Positions 59,021 to 64,000 of a stretch of 64,000 nucleotides of DNA are shown one piece after another (position 1 is the stretch's first letter; each line of letters opens with the position of its first letter). The notes under the pieces are model-generated. The model was not told the DNA's origin. It did no database searches and worked only from the letters and a program-made list of their open reading frames with translations. This DNA is from Pseudomonas fluorescens (GTDB lineage Bacteria; Pseudomonadota; Gammaproteobacteria; Pseudomonadales; Pseudomonadaceae): positions 36,354 through 100,353 of the forward strand of contig NZ_CABVGX010000023.1 in NCBI RefSeq assembly GCF_902497625.1, in the 5' to 3' direction. Both the position numbers and the translations under genes were made by a program.

Positions 59021-59632
59021 ATGAAACTGCTGCATATCGATTCGAGCATCCTTGGCGACAACTCGGCCTCCCGTCTTTTGAGCCGCGAAGTGGTCAGTGC
59101 CTGGCAGGCTGCTGAGTCCGCCGTTGCAGTGACTTACCGCGATCTGGCCGCCGATGCCATCAGCCATTTCTCCGCTAACACACTGGTCGCCGCTGGCACT
59201 GCTGCAGAATTGCGCGACGCTGCCCAGCAGCATGAAGCGGACCTCAGCGCTTCGACCCTGGCTGAATTCCTCGCCGCCGACGCTGTAGTGATCGCCGCGC
59301 CGATGTACAACTTCACCATTCCCACCCAACTCAAAGCGTGGATCGACCGCATCGCGGTGGCCGGTCAAACCTTCCGCTACTCCGAAGCCGGGCCTGAAGG
59401 CCTGTGCGGCAACAAGAAAGTTGTGATCGTTTCGACTTCTGGTGGTTTGCATCACGGTCAGGCGACTGGCGTGGCACATGAGGAATACCTGAAAGTGATG
59501 TTCGGCTTCCTGGGTATTACCGACATCGAGTTCGTCCGTGCTCACGGCCTGGCTTATGGCGACGAAGTTCGCAGCAAGGCGATGAGCGATGCGCAGGCGC
59601 AAATCAGCGAGCAACTGTTCGCCGCTGCCTAA
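59021..59632 (+). CDS. azoR: FMN-dependent NADH-azoreductase
   Basis: A 203-residue flavodoxin-like enzyme that reduces azo dyes and quinones with NADH. Motifs: LLHIDSSILGDNSASRLLSR (FMN phosphate site), AAPMYNFTIPTQLKAWIDRI and the STSGGLHHG loop near 145. The length matches the family. The start is supported by the spacing and the MKLLHIDSS N-terminus. A LysR gene diverges from it. Confidence 0.94.
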   Translation: MKLLHIDSSILGDNSASRLLSREVVSAWQAAESAVAVTYRDLAADAISHFSANTLVAAGTAAELRDAAQQHEADLSASTLAEFLAADAVVIAAPMYNFTIPTQLKAWIDRIAVAGQTFRYSEAGPEGLCGNKKVVIVSTSGGLHHGQATGVAHEEYLKVMFGFLGITDIEFVRAHGLAYGDEVRSKAMSDAQAQISEQLFAAA

Positions 59633-59668
59633 GGCCTGAGCCTGGCATTGAAACACCCAGCGACACCC

Positions 59669-59718
59669 AAAAAACTCTGTATTCTGATCACGCAAGTGGC
59701 AGATACGGAGTTTTTTGT
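59669..59718 (+). terminator. Terminator after azoR
   Basis: AAAAAACTCTGTATTCTG pairs with CAGATACGGAGTTTTTT with one or two G-T or mismatched positions. A 13-base loop separates the arms. The right arm ends in a T run. Confidence 0.7.
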
Positions 59719-59797
59719 TTCTGGCTATTGCTGGTCCTGGCTCGGAGTGTGCACTCGGGAGCCAAGGTCTTCAGTCGGGTAGCGGGGTGTTGCATCG

Positions 59798-60832
59798 ATG
59801 GTGCGTCTTGGTGCGGTTCTGCTTTTGTGCCTGCTCGGCAGCGTTGAATCGGTGCACGCCGCACCCGCCGGGCATCACTGGAGCGTCGGTTTTCACCAGA
59901 TGAGTATGCGCGATCCGCTGGATCTGCAACCGATGCGTGCCATCGCGTTCTATCCGTCCAGCGCCCGCAAACACGTCAGCACGCTTGAGGGATACGAAGT
60001 GGAGGCGGGCGAAGACGCCCGTGTCGCCATCGGCCGTTTTCCTCTGCTGATGCTGTCCCATGGCAACACTGGAACACCCCTGGCGCTGCATGACCTGGCT
60101 ACCTCGCTGGCGCGCAAGGGTTTTGTCGTGGTTGATGTGATTCATCCGGGCGACAACTCCATGGACCATAGTCGACTCGGCACTCTAAGCAATCTGTATG
60201 GGCGACCTGTGCAGATTTCTGAAGCGATCACCGCAACGTTGGGCGACACCCTGCTGGCGCCATTTGTAAATGCCGACCAGGTCGGTGTCATCGGTTATTC
60301 GGCGGGCGGCGAGACGGCCCTGATTCTGTCTGGGGCGACGCCCGACCTGGAGCGTTTGCGCCGGTATTGTCAGGAGCGTCCGGACGATCACGATGCCTGC
60401 AACACCCACGGCGAGCTGATTGCCGATCGCGATGATTTGCAGCCGGTAGCAGATCCGCGTGTCAGGGCTTTGCTGCTAATGGCGCCACTGAGCCTCAAGT
60501 TCGGCCGGCATACCTTGGCCGATGTGCACGTGCCGGTGTTGCTTTACAGTGGCGACGGCGACAAGCTGGTCGCCTTCGACAAGAACGCCGCAGCACTGGC
60601 GCGCAAACTGCCGATCGCTCCGGATTTCAAATTACTGGCGGGGGCAGGGCACTTCGTGTTTATGGCGCCGTGCAATGAAGAGCAGATCGTTGCGATGCCG
60701 GCGTTGTGCACTGACGCGGATGGCGTTGATCGAAAAGACATTCATCGGACGATGATCACTGAGGCCGGGCGGTTCTTCGCCCACGCACTCGCCAATCACG
60801 ACCGAGCCGGTCTGCAAACCGCCGATCAATGA
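59798..60832 (+). CDS. Exported dienelactone-hydrolase-like alpha/beta hydrolase
   Basis: A 344-residue hydrolase with a short signal peptide (LGAVLLLCLLGSVESVHA). It has MLSHGNTGTPLALHDLATSL, the nucleophile elbow VIGYSAGGETAL, an acid segment LLYSGDGDKLVAFDKNA and a late His in GAGHFVFMAPCNEEQIV. The chain resembles the predicted dienelactone hydrolases and lipoprotein-type platelet-activating-factor hydrolases. The substrate is unknown. It is a single gene whose terminator overlaps its last codons. Confidence 0.82.
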   Translation: MVRLGAVLLLCLLGSVESVHAAPAGHHWSVGFHQMSMRDPLDLQPMRAIAFYPSSARKHVSTLEGYEVEAGEDARVAIGRFPLLMLSHGNTGTPLALHDLATSLARKGFVVVDVIHPGDNSMDHSRLGTLSNLYGRPVQISEAITATLGDTLLAPFVNADQVGVIGYSAGGETALILSGATPDLERLRRYCQERPDDHDACNTHGELIADRDDLQPVADPRVRALLLMAPLSLKFGRHTLADVHVPVLLYSGDGDKLVAFDKNAAALARKLPIAPDFKLLAGAGHFVFMAPCNEEQIVAMPALCTDADGVDRKDIHRTMITEAGRFFAHALANHDRAGLQTADQ

Positions 60833-60848
60833 ATGGTCGGCGGTTTTT
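60816..60848 (+). terminator. Terminator overlapping the hydrolase stop
   Basis: AAACCGCCGATCA and TGGTCGGCGGTTT pair (one G-T) with a short loop and are followed by TT. The stop codon TGA lies in the loop. Confidence 0.8.
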
Positions 60849-60856
60849 CCAGTCAG

Positions 60857-61291
60857 TTACTTATTAGCCAGAGCAGCCTCCAGTGTTTGAACTCTGGTAT
60901 TCAACTCGCGAACCGATTCAATAAGAGGCGCGACCAGTTTTTGATAATCCACTTGCAGAAGCTCACCTTCAGTGCGCACTAGTTGTGGGTAAACCTTCTG
61001 TACTTCCTGCGCGATCAGGCCTATATCCGACCGGTCATTCTTTTTCCAATTGAAAGTAACACCCTGCAGCTTCAAAAGATTTTCAGTTGGATTTTCCAGG
61101 CGCTGGACATTGGTTTTCAGTTGCTCGTCACTGAATGGGCAACACTCATTGCCAATGTCGCCCGGGCCGCCAATGTCCCAACACACGCCATTATGACATA
61201 GCTGGTCTTGAACCGTAGTTTCCGCCTGCGCCGTGGAGTAAAGACCAAAGGCCAGGATCGGGGACAGAAGGGATAACGATAACATGCGCAT
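60857..61291 (-). CDS. Secreted stand-alone peptidase-S74 chaperone-like domain
   Basis: A 144-residue protein: a signal peptide (LSLLSPILAFGLYSTAQA), a short cysteine-containing linker (LCHNGVCWDIGGPGDIGNEC) and an S74-type domain: SDEQLKTNVQRLENPTENLL, LQGVTFNWKKNDRSDIGLIA, QEVQKVYPQLV, and the terminal coiled coil LIESVRELNTRVQTLEAALA. S74 domains are intramolecular chaperones at the C-termini of phage tailspikes and some adhesins, where they trimerise and cut themselves off. Here there is no fibre in front. The catalytic Ser/Lys pair cannot be confirmed by eye; S68 in PFSDEQLKTN is the likely position. The ATG at 61291 has AGGAAG upstream. Confidence 0.78.
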   Translation of the reverse strand: MRMLSLSLLSPILAFGLYSTAQAETTVQDQLCHNGVCWDIGGPGDIGNECCPFSDEQLKTNVQRLENPTENLLKLQGVTFNWKKNDRSDIGLIAQEVQKVYPQLVRTEGELLQVDYQKLVAPLIESVRELNTRVQTLEAALANK

Positions 61292-61455
61292 TTTTGTTTT
61301 CTTCCTGTTTCGATTTATATAAGTGCAGCGCACCGCATAGTGCCGAAGTTAAAAAATAAAACAACGGTTGTACGCTGGATCAATCAATTCGGAATATTGC
61401 GCGGTTGTTATAATTTGAATTGTTCGGTCTTGTTACATAATTGAAAAAATATAGT

Positions 61456-62652
61456 TTAATAAATTGTGCGTTTTGCCTGCCATAACAGTAATAACGTCAG
61501 ACCAAGTCCGGTAGTGGACAATAATGCCGCGCTCAAGAAGATCCACGAATATCCCATGTTCAGGGCGATCGCACCCATTAATGGCCCGGCAATCGCTAAC
61601 GCCAGATCAAAAAAAACGGCGTAGGCGCTCAGCCCCGCACCTCGGCTGGACGTGGGCACTTGCTTGATCGCCTCGACCCCCAGCGCCGGGTACACCAACG
61701 ATAAACCAAAACCGGCGAGGCCTGCGCCGATCAGCGCAAAACCCGTCGACGGCGCCAGCCACAGCAGCAGCAGGCCGACCGTTTCGATACTCATGCAGGC
61801 AATCGCTGTGGTGAAGCCGCCGAACCGGCTGATGCTCGAGATGAACAGCAGTCGCGCCAGAATGAAACAGATGCCGAACACCGTCAGGCAGTAAGCTGCC
61901 CCTGTCCAGCCGCGACTGACGTAATACAAAGTAATAAACGTGGTCAGCGTGCCATAACCGATCGAAGCCAGGCTCAACCCCGCGCCAAACGGAGCAATAC
62001 GCCCGAACACCGCCCAAAAGGGCAGCCGCTCGCCGCGGACCACCGGCACCGAGGGTTTCTTGCGGATCAGCAGCAGCGCGAGCAAGGCCAACAGTGATAG
62101 CGCAATCCCCAGGCTCATGAACCCCAGTTCCCCGACCATCAGTACCCCCAGCGGCGCTCCGATGGCGATCGCACCGTAAGCGGCAATGCCGTTCCACGAA
62201 ATCGACCGCGCCGTGTGTTCGACGCCGACCTGGCCCATGCACCAACTGATGGTGCCGACCCCGATCAAACCTTGCGCGACGCCCAGCAACAATCGACCGG
62301 CAATCAGAATCATCAGGCTCGGCAACGGGAAGCTTTGCAACAACACCGACACCAGGGTCAAGACGCCACTCAGAACAATTCCCGACAACCCGTAAACAAT
62401 TGCTCGCTTGGTGCCGATGCTGTCCGAGACACGCCCGGCCATCGGCCGACTCAACAGGGTGGCCAGGTATTGCGAGCCAATGGTCAATCCGGCAACGACT
62501 GCACTGAAGCCCAGTTGTTCATGGACATAGCCCGGCAATACCGCAATCGGCAGTCCGATGCAGATGAAGGCAATAAAGGTGTAGAAAACGATGGAGACGA
62601 TCTGCAGAGTGATCGCCATGGAGCTTTGCGGGGGCAGTTGCTGCACGGACAT
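61456..62652 (-). CDS. MFS transporter, YhhS/arabinose-efflux type
   Basis: A 398-residue major-facilitator permease with 12 helices. It has the conserved loop SRPMAGRVSDSIGTKRAIVY between helices 2 and 3, and GRLLLGVAQGLIGVGTISWC at helix 4. It looks like the YhhS/YfcJ group of drug or sugar exporters. The substrate is not known. It is a single gene in a slightly AT-rich surrounding at its 3' end. Confidence 0.88.
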   Translation of the reverse strand: MSVQQLPPQSSMAITLQIVSIVFYTFIAFICIGLPIAVLPGYVHEQLGFSAVVAGLTIGSQYLATLLSRPMAGRVSDSIGTKRAIVYGLSGIVLSGVLTLVSVLLQSFPLPSLMILIAGRLLLGVAQGLIGVGTISWCMGQVGVEHTARSISWNGIAAYGAIAIGAPLGVLMVGELGFMSLGIALSLLALLALLLIRKKPSVPVVRGERLPFWAVFGRIAPFGAGLSLASIGYGTLTTFITLYYVSRGWTGAAYCLTVFGICFILARLLFISSISRFGGFTTAIACMSIETVGLLLLWLAPSTGFALIGAGLAGFGLSLVYPALGVEAIKQVPTSSRGAGLSAYAVFFDLALAIAGPLMGAIALNMGYSWIFLSAALLSTTGLGLTLLLLWQAKRTIY

Positions 62653-62793
62653 GAGAGCTCTTTCGCGGGCGGCGGTGGGAGACCGGCATCATGGCTGGGG
62701 TGTGAGATAAAGGAAAGCAGCCTAACTACTTTCTCCGAGTGAGCCGTTAGACAGATCGCCCCCACGCAGAGTGTAGGAACGATCAGAATCAAA

Positions 62794-62863
62794 AGATCGC
62801 AGCCTTCGGCAGCGCCTACGCTGGAATGCGTAACCCTACAGGAGCTGCCGAAGGCTGCGATCT
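62794..62863. repeat. Inverted repeat pair, CTGCGATC family
   Basis: AGATCGCAGCCTTCGGCAGC and GCTGCCGAAGGCTGCGATCT are perfect mirror arms over 20 bases. Between them, CTACGCTGGAATGCGTA-type sequence forms a smaller hairpin. It lies between the MFS gene and ybiT. Confidence 0.9.
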
Positions 62864-62880
62864 CTTGATCTTCAGCCAAT

Positions 62881-62908
62881 AAAAAGCCCCGTCACACGAC
62901 AGGGCTTT
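62881..62908 (-). terminator. Terminator of ybiT
   Basis: On the minus strand AAAGCCCTGTCG and a partner ending GGGGCTTTTT form a stem followed by five T, 37 bases after the ybiT stop. Confidence 0.85.
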
Positions 62909-62944
62909 AACTTGCAGCTTGCAGCCTGAAACTAACCGCTGCCC

Positions 62945-64000
62945 TTAAAACACCACCCCTTGGCTACGCAGGTAATCGTCATACGTACCGCTGAAGTCAA
63001 TCACGCCGCTTGGGCTCAGCTCGATGATGCGGGTGGCCAGGGACGATACGAATTCACGGTCGTGGCTGACGAAGATCAGCGTGCCCGGGTAGTTTTCCAG
63101 CGCCAGGTTCAGCGCTTCGATGGATTCCATGTCCAGGTGGTTGGTCGGTTCGTCCATGATCAGCACGTTCGGCTTTTGCAGGATCAGCTTGCCGAACAGC
63201 ATGCGACCCTGTTCACCACCGGAAATGACCTTGACCGATTTGAGAATCTCGTCGTTGGAGAACAGCATGCGGCCCAAGGTGCCGCGAACGATTTGTTCGC
63301 CACCCTGGGTCCACTGGCCCATCCAGTCGAACAGGTTGCAGTCGTCTTCGAAATCGTGCGCGTGGTCTTGGGCGTAATAACCCAGTTCCGCAGCGTCGGT
63401 CCACTTGACGGTACCGGCATCCGGAGTCAGTTCGTTGACCAGGGTACGCAGCAGGGTGGTTTTACCGATACCGTTCGGACCGATGATCGCCACGCGCTCG
63501 CCAGCTTCAACCTGGAAGCTGAAATCCTTGAACAACGTCTTGCCGTCAAAGCCTTTGGCCATGCGCTCGACGATGACCGCCTGACGGTGCAGCTTCTTGG
63601 TTTGTTCGAAGCGGATGAACGGGCTCACACGACTCGAAGGCTTGACCTCGGCCAGCTGGATCTTGTCGATCGCCTTGGCGCGGGAGGTGGCCTGCTTGGC
63701 TTTCGAGGCGTTGGCCGAGAAGCGGCTGACGAACGATTGCAGTTCGGAAATCTGCGCTTTCTTCTTGGCGTTATCCGACAGCAGCTGCTCGCGGGACTGG
63801 GTCGCCACGGTCATGTACTCATCGTAGTTGCCCGGGAACAGACGCAGTTCGCCGTAATCCAGGTCAGCCATGTGGGTGCACACGCTGTTCAGGAAGTGAC
63901 GGTCGTGGGAGATGATGATCATCAGGCTGGAACGCTGGGTCAGGATATTTTCCAGCCAGCGGATGGTGTTGATGTCCAGGTGGTTGGTCGGTTCGTCGAG
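62945..64000 (-). CDS. ybiT: ABC-F family ATPase YbiT (partial, 5' end outside window)
   Basis: The last 351 codons of an ABC-F protein, a soluble twin-ATPase that acts at the ribosome E-site. The visible part starts in the first nucleotide-binding domain at Walker B (LDEPTNHLD, then ISHDRHFLNSV). It runs through the linker (DNAKKKAQISELQSFVSRFS) and the second domain with Walker A IGPNGIGKTTLL, signature ISGGEQGRMLFGKL and Walker B VLIMDEPTNHLDMESI, ending YLRSQGVVF. The YbiT-type linker and end identify the subfamily. No start codon is present in the window. Confidence 0.93.
   Translation of the reverse strand, partial: LDEPTNHLDINTIRWLENILTQRSSLMIIISHDRHFLNSVCTHMADLDYGELRLFPGNYDEYMTVATQSREQLLSDNAKKKAQISELQSFVSRFSANASKAKQATSRAKAIDKIQLAEVKPSSRVSPFIRFEQTKKLHRQAVIVERMAKGFDGKTLFKDFSFQVEAGERVAIIGPNGIGKTTLLRTLVNELTPDAGTVKWTDAAELGYYAQDHAHDFEDDCNLFDWMGQWTQGGEQIVRGTLGRMLFSNDEILKSVKVISGGEQGRMLFGKLILQKPNVLIMDEPTNHLDMESIEALNLALENYPGTLIFVSHDREFVSSLATRIIELSPSGVIDFSGTYDDYLRSQGVVF

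Overview
The window reads as chromosomal DNA of a Pseudomonas species of the fluorescens group. The main reasons are near-identity (from memory of the family) of the hpd, pvdQ, dpkA, fap and kgu gene products to Pseudomonas proteins, MvaU-type H-NS-like regulators, GC-rich codon use, and several families of Pseudomonas REP palindromes between genes. I saw no rRNA, tRNA, phage, insertion sequence or CRISPR array.

Layout. 0-8 kb: housekeeping and stress genes (ahpC end, ahpF, gloA, mvaU, a CSS/EAL phosphodiesterase, hpd, rarD). 8.3-13.4 kb: a chaperone-usher fimbrial operon on the minus strand, with the usher gene broken by a one-base frameshift. 13.7-17.3 kb: the wreck of a 2-ketogluconate (kgu) operon. 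kguT has lost its 3' end and abuts an unrelated toxin-like fragment, kguK runs on into a REP pair, the kguE tail is joined to a ptxS fragment, and the ptxS helix-turn-helix is replaced by the tail of a fibronectin-III gene on the other strand. 17.5-25 kb: DUF1345 protein, an RND efflux pump (adaptor plus permease, no outer-membrane channel) and a divergent two-component system likely to control it. 25-31 kb: small metabolic and envelope genes and a dCache chemoreceptor. 31-36 kb: pvdQ (pyoverdine maturation / AHL acylase) with a Fur-like small regulator and a FecR/FpvR-type anti-sigma gene. 36-41 kb: one 1603-codon gene for a large putative toxin with a C-terminal zinc-protease motif. 41-45 kb: dpkA and small conserved genes plus a Delta-60 repeat protein.

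45-51.7 kb: a complete functional-amyloid operon fapABCDEF (minus strand). Its promoter region carries a good sigma-54 element, and a VpsR-type sigma-54 activator gene lies convergently at its far end, so the two probably form one regulatory unit. A terminator hairpin directly after fapC, the amyloid subunit gene, probably sets subunit excess over the export proteins. 52-53 kb: a nicotinamide riboside module (pnuC and a NadR-like kinase). 53.1-54.45 kb: an exceptional nested tandem array of REP-like palindromes (37-bp units inside 308-bp units). 54.5-64 kb: an sCache chemoreceptor, uppP, DUF1294, YjbR, a LysR regulator divergent from azoR, a hydrolase, a secreted stand-alone S74 chaperone-like domain, an MFS exporter and the 3' part of the ABC-F gene ybiT, which runs off the right edge.

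The points most worth a second look are the REP array, the 1603-residue HELSH toxin candidate, the mosaic kgu locus, the fap regulatory layout and the free-standing S74 domain.
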